NCBI GenBank assembly: GCA_964534845.1
Contig: CAZHPV010000067.1
Span: 1-12,941 of the forward strand
DNA: 12,941 bases
Source of the DNA: CALCKU01 sp964534845
GTDB taxonomy: Bacteria > Pseudomonadota > Alphaproteobacteria > Caulobacterales > Maricaulaceae
Direction: 5' to 3'
Shown here in pieces: positions 1 to 6,598 of this stretch (position 1 is the first letter of the stretch; each line of letters starts with the position of its first letter). The notes under the pieces were generated by a model. The model had not been told where the DNA came from. It worked only from the letters and a program-made list of their open reading frames with translations, and ran no database searches. The position numbers were made by a program, and so were the translations under genes.

Positions 1-402
1 GGACGTACTCGCATAGGTCAGATGGGCCGTCTCGTAGTGGCGGCACGCCTCCAATATATTCGTAAAGCCCGTTATATTACTGGCCACATAATCGTGAGGA
101 AATTCCAAGGAGTGACGCACGCCAGCCTGCGCGGCCAGATTAATAACTCGGTCAAAACCATGATCTGCGAAGGTCTGGTTAACGGTATCCTGATCGGCCA
201 GATTAGCCCGCACAAGTGTGAACTGACTGCCCTGACAGCTTTCAGCTAATTCATGAAGTTCCTTTATGCGGTTTTCTTTCAGATTAACATCGTAATAATC
301 ATTTACCGAGTCAAAGCCGACAACATCATCTCCGCGTAAAAGCAGAGCCTTAACTGTGTGAAAGCCGATAAACCCGGCCGCGCCCGTAACTAAAACCTTC
401 AT
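1..402 (-). CDS. UDP-glucuronate 4-epimerase (extended SDR family), N-terminal part, cut by the left edge
   Basis: Reading leftwards from the ATG at 402 gives 134 codons with no stop, running off the window. The protein opens with a Rossmann nucleotide-binding loop, VTGAAGFIG (residues 5-13; GxxGxxG at G7, G10, G13). It then has NDYYDVNLK (34-42) and NLAAQAGVRHSLE (88-100), ending at YASTS (130-134), just before the expected catalytic YxxxK. NDYYD and AQAGVR are typical of the capsule/LPS UDP-glucuronate 4-epimerases (LpsL, Cap1J type), which interconvert UDP-GlcA and UDP-GalA in the cytoplasm using NAD. A UDP-glucose 4-epimerase or a dehydratase of the same superfamily is possible but less like this N-terminus. 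The start lies 13 bases after the stop of the KpsF-type gene, with a purine-rich AAAGGGACGG upstream, so it is very likely the last visible gene of the wzc operon. The active-site tyrosine and lysine are outside the window and unchecked. Confidence 0.9.
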   Translation of the reverse strand, partial: MKVLVTGAAGFIGFHTVKALLLRGDDVVGFDSVNDYYDVNLKENRIKELHELAESCQGSQFTLVRANLADQDTVNQTFADHGFDRVINLAAQAGVRHSLEFPHDYVASNITGFTNILEACRHYETAHLTYASTS

Positions 403-415
403 TGCCGCCGTCCCT

Positions 416-1387
416 TTAAATATAGCCGTCAGATAATAAGGTTTTCATATCTATTATCCCCACGGCTTTACCCTGATTAACAATATAAGCTCCGCCGATA
501 CGTTTTTCCGATAACAAGGTAATAACCTCGCCCATTTTCATGTCTACAGATAGGCTTGTCGGATTTTTGGACATTATATCGCCAGCCTTTTTCGAGAAAA
601 AATCCACGTTCATCGCCCGCCGTAAATCTCCATCTGTAATCATGCCAATAAAGCCGCCCTTTTTATCGACCACAGCTGTTGAACCCGTCCCACCCTCTGA
701 AACCGCCATGATAACGGCTTTCATATCACTCTCTATTGAAACAGATGTCGTGATATTGGCGTGCTCATCAACCCAGTCCTGTACTGTCTGTAATTTTCGA
801 CCCAAGCTACCTCCCGGGTGACGTAGACCGAAATCTTCATCAGAGAACCCTCTTTGTGTCATAACAGCGACCATTAAAGCGTCGCCCAAGCAGAGTGTAT
901 TGGTTGTGGAGATTGTGGGCGCCAAGCCATTGGGACAAGCCTCTCCTGCATCCGGCAATTGCAGGACAATTGTCGCGGCGCGTCCCAGACGTGATTTCGC
1001 GTCCCGCGTAATTGCAATAACGGGCACATCTATCTTGCGCGCATATTGCAGGACATCTTTTAACTCATTGCTTTTTCCCGAGCTGGATATAACCAATAAT
1101 GTGCATCCGGGCTGGATCATCCCCAAATCACCATGACTGGCCTCTGTGGGATGCAGGAAAAAGGAGGCTGTACCCGTCGAGGCGAAACTCGCGGCGAGCT
1201 TTTGTCCAACATGACCGGATTTGCCAACACCAACGACAATAAGATAATTTGACGTATTCGCGATCAGGTCTACGGCTTTATTAACACTGGCCTCATCCAA
1301 CTGATCTGCAAGCGCTTGAAGCCCGGAAACCTCGTCCCGGATAACCTTTCGAGCAATCTCGAATTTTGATGTCTTGATAGTCGTCAT
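416..1387 (-). CDS. kpsF: Arabinose-5-phosphate isomerase, KpsF/KdsD family (SIS domain plus two CBS domains)
   Basis: Interconverts D-ribulose 5-phosphate and D-arabinose 5-phosphate, the first step towards CMP-Kdo. The 323-residue protein has a sugar isomerase (SIS) domain at about 35-175 and two CBS domains at about 205-320. Visible family motifs are GVGKSGHVGQK (53-63), FFLHPTEASHGDLGM (76-90), SSSGKSNE (101-108), GEACP (148-152) and LRHPGGSLGR (188-197). K56, E108, E149 and H190 correspond, at a constant offset of three, to the functional residues I recall for E. coli KdsD (K59, E111, E152, H193), so the enzyme should be active. That register supports the ATG at 1387; the reading frame extends 18 codons further to a TTG at 1441, with no family similarity there. 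The gene lies 74 bases after the Wzy-like gene and 13 before the epimerase. Inside a polysaccharide operon it is more likely a dedicated KpsF-type paralogue than the housekeeping KdsD, but that cannot be settled from this window. Confidence 0.93.
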   Translation of the reverse strand: MTTIKTSKFEIARKVIRDEVSGLQALADQLDEASVNKAVDLIANTSNYLIVVGVGKSGHVGQKLAASFASTGTASFFLHPTEASHGDLGMIQPGCTLLVISSSGKSNELKDVLQYARKIDVPVIAITRDAKSRLGRAATIVLQLPDAGEACPNGLAPTISTTNTLCLGDALMVAVMTQRGFSDEDFGLRHPGGSLGRKLQTVQDWVDEHANITTSVSIESDMKAVIMAVSEGGTGSTAVVDKKGGFIGMITDGDLRRAMNVDFFSKKAGDIMSKNPTSLSVDMKMGEVITLLSEKRIGGAYIVNQGKAVGIIDMKTLLSDGYI

Positions 1388-1461
1388 AAATATAGTCTCG
1401 AAATTCGAACTGCTGTTACCTGTTTTACACGCATAGCCCAAGCCAATTTTGCAACATATTT

Positions 1462-2868
1462 TTATATGTCGAGTTTCGCTCTTGTCTTTTGTTTGGCCGC
1501 TGGTGTCTGCTTAGAAACCTGCTGGCGATCAGTTTTGCAAATCACCCCGACGCAAAATGCCGTAAAACAACTAATCGCAATCGTGCGGGCCGGATAATCC
1601 ACCATGGAATGCATTAAGACGATACCAGTTGCCAATAAGGCGGGAATACGCAGGCTAAAAAACTGGCCATATAACTTACCGGCCAGCGACAATGTAAACT
1701 GCCACGATTTGAACCACCATTTTAGAAAGAGGCCAAGAAAAATGACACCGAAGAGACCATATTCAAGGAGCAATTCCAGATAGTCATTATGGGCATGATT
1801 GACAAATTGTCCGATCGTATTTTCAAGGTCGCGGTTGACGCCAAACACTTGTTCAAAACTACCCAGCCCTGTACCAAATGGAAAATAAATCAGAATTTGT
1901 TTAATCACCTCTGGATAAATTTTCCGACGTGAAAAATCCGATTCCCCTTTAAGCGTATCGAAAACATCTAGAACAAGATTGCCCTCGAGCAATAAATCCA
2001 AAATTAGAAAGACAATTATCGCCATTATGAGACTAAAAATAAAAAACCAGCCAATGGTTTTTTCATTTTTCAACCACGACAAATGCCTGTAAATTACAAA
2101 AAATAACGACAATAAAACGGCTAAAATTCCAACGGCTGCCAGTGATTTTGTCGAAATAATGCCGAAAATCAAAACAAGTGAAATCATTCCGCCCAGCGTG
2201 AAGGAACGGGTTCGACGTAAAACAAGCGCTGAAATACCGGCACCGATATCTTTGGTCATATAATGCAGTGAAAAACACAAGCTCATGAGCATAAAAGTGG
2301 CAAAGTGATTGGTATTTGAGAAAAAGGCGGTCGGCCGACCCGTATTCGTCACTTTATAAGGATAAAGAGTGTCACCCCCGCTGAGGATTTGCGCAAAGCC
2401 AATGAATGCGCAGATTGCGGCAAAGCCTAACACGCCATAAATCGTAAGATTAATTTCTTTATGGGTCGCAAAGGCTAAAATATAGGCAAGAATGGCTATA
2501 GGCGGCAAGAAGTCCAATACAGAGTAAAGTGTGATTTCCGGGGTCAAGGATAGTGGTAGCCATGGCAAGCTATACTCTGTCAGCTCAAACCCAGTCGTTA
2601 CAATTTCGCGCCCAGGTAAGGCTGTCCAAAGGCCCGGCGGCAAGGGGATAAGCTGTAATACACATATAAGTATGATCAAAAGAACCATGTTCCAAATGGA
2701 TTTCTCACTCAATGTCTGGGCATTGCCGCGCAAACCCGCGAAGATTGAAAAGCCTATAAGAATGATCGACACGCCATAGGCGATAAATTTCGGCTGGGGA
2801 ATATACTGACTTGTCCCCCCGCATAAAAACATAACGAGCAATAATATAGGTAATATGAAACGTCTCAC
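1462..2868 (-). CDS. O-antigen ligase / polysaccharide polymerase family membrane protein (Wzy_C domain)
   Basis: A 468-residue integral membrane protein with about 10-12 hydrophobic segments and a hydrophilic, basic C-terminal tail (446-468). Family signatures are FFSNTNHFA (182-190), the periplasmic-loop region around FGTGLGSFE (331-339), NHAHNDYLELLLEYG (357-371, with H358, H360 and D362) and HSMVDYPART (420-429). These mark the Wzy_C group, covering O-antigen ligases (WaaL) and Wzy/ExoQ-type polymerases that join undecaprenyl-linked repeat units at the periplasmic face. Polymerase and ligase cannot be told apart by sequence alone; the position directly behind wzc and a TPR gene, in a locus with its own flippase, favours polymerase. 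The start is GTG at 2868, inside the GTGA that ends the preceding gene, with AAGG about ten bases upstream, so translation is probably coupled. Confidence 0.88.
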   Translation of the reverse strand: MRRFILPILLLVMFLCGGTSQYIPQPKFIAYGVSIILIGFSIFAGLRGNAQTLSEKSIWNMVLLIILICVLQLIPLPPGLWTALPGREIVTTGFELTEYSLPWLPLSLTPEITLYSVLDFLPPIAILAYILAFATHKEINLTIYGVLGFAAICAFIGFAQILSGGDTLYPYKVTNTGRPTAFFSNTNHFATFMLMSLCFSLHYMTKDIGAGISALVLRRTRSFTLGGMISLVLIFGIISTKSLAAVGILAVLLSLFFVIYRHLSWLKNEKTIGWFFIFSLIMAIIVFLILDLLLEGNLVLDVFDTLKGESDFSRRKIYPEVIKQILIYFPFGTGLGSFEQVFGVNRDLENTIGQFVNHAHNDYLELLLEYGLFGVIFLGLFLKWWFKSWQFTLSLAGKLYGQFFSLRIPALLATGIVLMHSMVDYPARTIAISCFTAFCVGVICKTDRQQVSKQTPAAKQKTRAKLDI

Positions 2869-4043
2869 GGTACAGCCTTAGAACTATCCACTTTTTTAAT
2901 ACGGATATTTAAAATGCTGAGCTGAGAATATTTACTCTCGCTTGTTTTGTCTGCTAGCAGTGTTATTTTCTGCGCCTTACAATCCTGCTCGGGAACTTTA
3001 AACACAGTGATGATACGATCAGATTGATCCGCTTCTAGAAAGCGCGATTGACCAATAAGTTTAGACGAGTCCTGACAGTTTATATTCCAATAGAAATTGT
3101 CAGATTTTTGCGGCGGGTGTTCTAATTGTGTTTCAAGACTATAGGAGTTCCCCGATTGCAAGAGAAGGTCATGGCGTGCCAATCTCGCAAGGCGTTTTCC
3201 GTCATAGTTTATCACGATTTTGCCGTTTTCATCGAATTGAAAATCACCATGATGGGATCTTATAGCCTGCCAGGCAAAGGGCACAGGATAGCTATTGTCT
3301 AACGTCCCCCCCGATATAACGCTCTCGATATGCGCTGGCGGAAGAAAAGGCGAGTTACGGGCAAGAGCAATTGCCGGATCAAGTCGGCCCTGTTCAAGAT
3401 AAACAGAGAGCACATGCGACATAGATTTCTGCATATACTCATTAAAACGATCAAGGCTTATGCTTTGTCTTACCAATGCATCAGCATAAGATGTCAGGTC
3501 TTTATCTATTGAAATATGTTGCATATAGGATTTTTGCCAACAGCTATCGAAACTAATTTTGTCTCGTATTTTCTCGAAAGCCTGCGGAAAAACAGTAATA
3601 CGCGCCAATAAAGACGTATATTTGGCCTGAATTTTTGGGTCTAAACGACACAGTAAATCAATTTGCGCAATCACATTCTCGAAATCATTTGCAGCAATAT
3701 ATGTTTCAACAAGATATCCCGACGTCAGCCTATTTCGCGTATTCAAATTTTGCGCATGCTTGAGCAAGTTTATAGAGCTTTTAACCTCAGAGCGCTCAAG
3801 TAAGGCTGTATAGAGATAGGGCTTGGGATTTAAAGGTTGACGCTTGAGAAAATCTTCAATTTTCTCTCTTTTTTCAGCCACTGAAAGTGCGTCTGAAAGA
3901 ATTTCATTATCCAGAACAGTCGAGAATAAAGGCAGCGGCTTTACCGTGTCCGGTCGCTTAAAATGCGTTACCGCTCTTAGCGTAAAAAGCGCGAACCCAA
4001 ACAAACATATGCATGTAAGAGTAAGCGCTTTGACACTATGCAT
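2865..4043 (-). CDS. Membrane-anchored or exported protein with TPR-like helices and a beta-rich C-terminal domain, function unknown
   Basis: I do not recognise a named gene. The 392-residue protein begins with one hydrophobic segment (about 5-24), a signal peptide or signal anchor, so the rest should be periplasmic. Residues about 50-230 look like helical hairpins of the TPR/SEL type, for example QPLNPKPYLYTALLERSEV (69-87) followed by A/L-rich pairs up to QGRLDPAIALARN (218-230). Residues about 250-385 look like a beta-sandwich that starts with PVPFAWQAI (253-261) and contains C323 and C355, which could form a disulphide. From memory, proteins with TPR helices followed by a PFxWxL domain recur in alphaproteobacterial exopolysaccharide clusters; I could not verify that here. 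It shares one base with wzc (TAATG) and four with the Wzy-like gene (GTGA), and no Shine-Dalgarno is visible before its ATG, so re-initiation after wzc is likely. Plausible roles are scaffolding the polymerase-Wzc complex or binding the glycan; both are inference. Confidence 0.8.
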   Translation of the reverse strand: MHSVKALTLTCICLFGFALFTLRAVTHFKRPDTVKPLPLFSTVLDNEILSDALSVAEKREKIEDFLKRQPLNPKPYLYTALLERSEVKSSINLLKHAQNLNTRNRLTSGYLVETYIAANDFENVIAQIDLLCRLDPKIQAKYTSLLARITVFPQAFEKIRDKISFDSCWQKSYMQHISIDKDLTSYADALVRQSISLDRFNEYMQKSMSHVLSVYLEQGRLDPAIALARNSPFLPPAHIESVISGGTLDNSYPVPFAWQAIRSHHGDFQFDENGKIVINYDGKRLARLARHDLLLQSGNSYSLETQLEHPPQKSDNFYWNINCQDSSKLIGQSRFLEADQSDRIITVFKVPEQDCKAQKITLLADKTSESKYSQLSILNIRIKKVDSSKAVP

Positions 4044-6256
4044 TAATCAATAGACATCGAAATTCTTTTCTTTCGAGACCTGCCCTTTTTGGATTTTGTT
4101 TTCTCGTTACCATAATTAGACGCATTATAGCCATAGCTGTAATTTGAATAATAATAATATTTACCATGCGAAGTTTTATATTTTGTCATGATAACCCCGA
4201 TCATATTATTCGTCGTAGGTATCAGGCGACGCAGGACATTTTTGACGGTGCTTTTCGTTAAGGTATTCGCCTCACATACAAAAATCGTCGCATCAGAACT
4301 TGAGGCACAATAGAGCGCATCTGACAATCCTAAAACAGGCGGACTATCAACAATGATCATATCAAAATATTTCCCAAAAAGGTCCAGCAATGGCTTCAAG
4401 CGATTTTGAGACAGTAATTGCGCCGGATCATAAGGTATTTTACCCGACGGTAATAAGAAAAGATTTTCAAATTTCGTACCGCGGATGGTTTTCATCGCCT
4501 CCGGCTCTACCAGTGTAGAGTGCGCGTGGGTTAATAGACCTGATAAACCGATATTTTTGTCGGTTTCAGTATCAAATGTTGGCATGCGCATATCTGCATC
4601 AATCAATAAGGTCTTACGACCTGATTGCGCAAACCCCCTCGCAATCGCGTAAGCTGTCGAAGATTTACCCTCAGCAGGTCGCGTACTGGTAATATGTATA
4701 CTCTTAAGTTGATCGAAGTTTTTCGTGTTTAATTCGATATTGGCGCGCGTCGTCGCATAGGTTTCCGAGATACTCGATAGAGGATCTTCAAGCATTTCCG
4801 TAATTGAGCTTCGCGAAGAAAAATGTGGAATGACGCCAATGAGTGGCAATTCCAAACCAGAAATCACATCTTCTGGATCCCTGATTTTATTATCAAGCAT
4901 TGACATAATAAACAGTAATAATGATCCCAGTAGCAATCCACTGGTTGCAGCGATAAGATAAATCAATTGTTTATTAGGTGAATAAGGCCCGCGCGGTACC
5001 ACAGCGCGGTCAACAAGAGCGACTAGATTGCTCCCTTGATTATCGACAACGACAACCTCGTTTAGACGATTAAGCAGGCTGTCATATTGAGAGCGATTGG
5101 TTTCGACCTCACGTTTCAATATATTATACTGAATACTGGAATTTCGGACTTTATTGATATCGCGTGTCAAAGAATTGACACGGGATTGCAAACTTTTCTC
5201 CAGTGTTTGCGCGGCCTCAAGCTCAAACATGGAGGTAGATAAAATATTTTCAAATTCGGTCTGTGCCTGTATTTTCAACTTCTCAATGCGGGATTGGATA
5301 TCTACCATTAAAGGATTAGCCGGCTGATACACATCTAGCTTGGTTTTATAATCGTCCTCCAAGCTTGATATCTCCTGATTAATCTCTCTTATTTCCGGTC
5401 TTTGTCTTATCGCAGGGGCTGCAAGACCGTCTGTGATAGTCTTTAAATTCTCTTCGAGCTGGATTCTGTTGGTCACTGCATCTCTTAATTCGCCATTTAA
5501 CTGGATCAGGTCATTTGATTGTAAAACAGCCTCGCCTTCCCCGCCGCGCGAACTATCTGAACCCGATACGCCGAGCAAACCCTGACTGCGGGCATATTGC
5601 GCTAGCTTTCTTTCCGAATCTTCTAAAGCTGACCGCGCCTCGTCAATATTATCGCGCAGGACAGTCTCAGCGTAATTGGTCGTTTTTGAACCCCGTTTTA
5701 GACTATAGTCGACATAGCCTTGGGCCACGGCGTTCGGTATATCAGCCGCCAAGCTAGGATTAGGTGTTGAGTAATTTACCTGAATAATCCGTGTCCGCCG
5801 TAAAACGCCTATAGACAGATCCCTTTTAATTTTACTCACCGCTTTGTTTATCCGGTCCTCTTCGGACAAATTTTGGGACACAATACGCGAATCCAGGAAT
5901 AAATTCTGGTTCTCGACGATTTCTTTTAATAAAGAGCGGCTTTTCATAAGGGCCAGCTGTGTATTTAGGTATTCCTGATCGGCCCGGATATCTTCGACAC
6001 CGTCACTCCCGGTAGAATTAATTTCTGACTGGCGTACTTCGACTAGCGCACGGCTTTTATATAGTGGGGTGAGGCCTTTTACATAAAAATACGCCCCAGC
6101 TAAGCAAATCACCATCAGAAGCAAGACTAACCACCAAAACCGACGCAGTATATCAAGGGACTTAAGCATTGTGGCGTCCATTGCATTGGTTTTAGAGCCT
6201 GCCCCGTCCTGAAGCCCTTCAATCGCTGCATTATACTGGAATTTATTATCATTCAT
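4043..6256 (-). CDS. wzc: Wzc-type polysaccharide co-polymerase with bacterial tyrosine kinase domain
   Basis: Controls chain length and export of the polymer through cycles of tyrosine autophosphorylation; located in the inner membrane. The 737-residue protein has a Wzz domain with transmembrane segments at about 42-59 and 430-453, and between them a long periplasmic region rich in coiled coil (about 195-400). The segment before the second transmembrane helix has the usual proline-rich PRGPYSPNK (421-429). The cytoplasmic kinase has Walker A TSTRPAEGKSS (523-533), Walker A' LLIDADMR (550-557) and Walker B IIVDSPP (634-640). The C-terminus holds nine tyrosines between Y693 and Y715, including four in a row (700-703), then a basic tail (719-731). 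The fused form matches proteobacterial Wzc rather than the split kinases of Firmicutes. Position 528 is Ala where many kinases have Gly; I think this is tolerated. The chosen start is ATG at 6256. The frame continues 30 codons to a TTG at 6346, but that stretch carries a 17-bp tandem repeat, which is not a multiple of three and looks non-coding. First gene of the leftward operon. Confidence 0.95.
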   Translation of the reverse strand: MNDNKFQYNAAIEGLQDGAGSKTNAMDATMLKSLDILRRFWWLVLLLMVICLAGAYFYVKGLTPLYKSRALVEVRQSEINSTGSDGVEDIRADQEYLNTQLALMKSRSLLKEIVENQNLFLDSRIVSQNLSEEDRINKAVSKIKRDLSIGVLRRTRIIQVNYSTPNPSLAADIPNAVAQGYVDYSLKRGSKTTNYAETVLRDNIDEARSALEDSERKLAQYARSQGLLGVSGSDSSRGGEGEAVLQSNDLIQLNGELRDAVTNRIQLEENLKTITDGLAAPAIRQRPEIREINQEISSLEDDYKTKLDVYQPANPLMVDIQSRIEKLKIQAQTEFENILSTSMFELEAAQTLEKSLQSRVNSLTRDINKVRNSSIQYNILKREVETNRSQYDSLLNRLNEVVVVDNQGSNLVALVDRAVVPRGPYSPNKQLIYLIAATSGLLLGSLLLFIMSMLDNKIRDPEDVISGLELPLIGVIPHFSSRSSITEMLEDPLSSISETYATTRANIELNTKNFDQLKSIHITSTRPAEGKSSTAYAIARGFAQSGRKTLLIDADMRMPTFDTETDKNIGLSGLLTHAHSTLVEPEAMKTIRGTKFENLFLLPSGKIPYDPAQLLSQNRLKPLLDLFGKYFDMIIVDSPPVLGLSDALYCASSSDATIFVCEANTLTKSTVKNVLRRLIPTTNNMIGVIMTKYKTSHGKYYYYSNYSYGYNASNYGNEKTKSKKGRSRKKRISMSID

Positions 6257-6265
6257 ATCGGAAAC

Positions 6266-6299
6266 CCAAGTGTTTGATTTGTCCAAGTGTTCGATTTGT
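6266..6299. repeat. Tandem 17-bp direct repeat, two copies, in the wzc leader
   Basis: Copy A (6266-6282) reads CCAAGTGTTTGATTTGT. Copy B (6283-6299) is identical except for C instead of T at its tenth base, and follows with no spacer. The pair ends ten bases upstream of the wzc ATG, and on the mRNA copy A supplies the only G-rich stretch (TTGGG) near the start codon. The 17-bp unit is not a multiple of three, which argues against this being coding sequence. It may be a regulator binding site or an RNA element; which one is not shown by sequence alone. Confidence 0.85.
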
Positions 6300-6326
6300 A
6301 AGGAAAATATCCGCCCTTTACAAATC
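6293..6326 (-). promoter_or_regulatory. Inverted repeat / leader hairpin upstream of wzc
   Basis: GATTTGTAA (6293-6301) is a perfect 9-bp inverted match to TTACAAATC (6318-6326). A G-T wobble (6302 with 6317) and a G-C pair (6303 with 6316) extend it, leaving a 12-base loop. On the minus strand this gives a stem-loop in the wzc leader. Its 3' arm is part of tandem-repeat copy B, and the same heptamer (GATTTGT on the plus strand) recurs in copy A at 6276-6282. The 5' arm could therefore pair with either copy. No T-run follows the stem, so it is not an intrinsic terminator. It may equally be a palindromic operator at DNA level. Confidence 0.6.
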
Positions 6327-6330
6327 CCAG

Positions 6331-6359
6331 CGTATATACAACCCAAAATGAACCCACAA
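6331..6359 (-). promoter_or_regulatory. Candidate promoter for the wzc operon (weak)
   Basis: On the minus strand, TTGTGG (complement of 6354-6359) and TATACG (complement of 6331-6336) are separated by 17 bases. The match to the sigma-70 consensus is partial, three of six and four of six. It would start transcription just before the leader hairpin at 6293-6326, which is the main reason to list it. Many other AT-rich pairs could be proposed here, so confidence is low. Confidence 0.25.
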
Positions 6360-6404
6360 GTAATAAGTTGATCTATTTACAGTTTAAAAAATTGTGCAAA
6401 CGCC

Positions 6405-6434
6405 TTCACAATACGCCTATCAAGCCATTAAAAT
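6405..6434 (+). promoter_or_regulatory. Candidate promoter for the flippase unit (weak)
   Basis: TTCACA (6405-6410) and TAAAAT (6429-6434) are separated by 18 bases, each with five of six consensus matches. The -10 element overlaps TTAA-N7-CTAA (6428-6442), one base off the CtrA box TTAA-N7-TTAA known from Caulobacter and relatives. Transcription from here would give a leader of roughly 160 bases containing the AAAATGCG pair and the 6518-6544 inverted repeat. AT-rich DNA produces such matches by chance. Confidence 0.3.
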
Positions 6435-6440
6435 ATGACT

Positions 6441-6467
6441 AAAATGCGACTGATAAGGAAAAATGCG
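6441..6467. repeat. AAAATGCG direct repeat, two copies 19 bases apart
   Basis: AAAATGCGACT begins at 6441 and AAAATGCGCCT at 6460, identical at ten of eleven bases. The 19-base spacing is close to two helical turns, so a dimeric regulator could contact both on one face. It lies just downstream of the candidate plus-strand promoter. This is a small repeat in AT-rich DNA and may be chance. Confidence 0.35.
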
Positions 6468-6517
6468 CCTCTCAAAACCGTTAAATCACATATAAAACAA
6501 ATTACCAAACAATTATA

Positions 6518-6544
6518 GCCCTACCCTGCTTATCGTGCTAGGGC
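6518..6544. repeat. Short inverted repeat in the flippase leader
   Basis: GCCCTA (6518-6523) and TAGGGC (6539-6544) form a perfect 6-bp stem with a 15-base loop. It is the most GC-rich patch of the intergenic region. No T-run follows on either strand, so it is unlikely to be an intrinsic terminator; an operator or leader structure is possible. Confidence 0.4.
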
Positions 6545-6598
6545 CGCTGACTTAATATGAAAAATGTACTGACATACGCACAAAATTACGACTGAAAC

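Larger units (their letters stand above)
6257..6598. other. Divergent intergenic region between wzc and the flippase gene
   Basis: These 342 AT-rich bases hold no convincing gene and must carry the promoters of both the leftward wzc operon and the rightward flippase unit. The wzc-proximal third has a 17-bp tandem repeat and an overlapping inverted repeat. The middle has a pair of AAAATGCG direct repeats and a plus-strand promoter candidate. The flippase-proximal part has a 6-bp inverted repeat (6518-6544). A second weak plus-strand promoter candidate, TTATCG (6530-6535) and TAATAT (6553-6558), would give a shorter leader. No clear Shine-Dalgarno precedes the flippase ATG at 6599. Confidence 0.75.

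Noticed and set aside
22..249. Open frame on the plus strand near the left edge
   Set aside because: It lies opposite the UDP-glucuronate 4-epimerase gene, which has clear family motifs on the minus strand, and its own product resembles nothing.
1388..1441. N-terminal extension of the KpsF-type protein from a TTG
   Set aside because: The 18 extra residues do not fit the family and there is no ribosome binding site; the ATG at 1387 puts the catalytic residues in register with KdsD.
6257..6346. N-terminal extension of Wzc from a TTG
   Set aside because: The stretch contains a 17-bp tandem repeat and an inverted repeat, and the repeat length is not a multiple of three, so it looks like a leader rather than coding sequence.
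6518..6544. Inverted repeat considered as an intrinsic terminator
   Set aside because: No T-run follows the stem on either strand, and no gene ends here.
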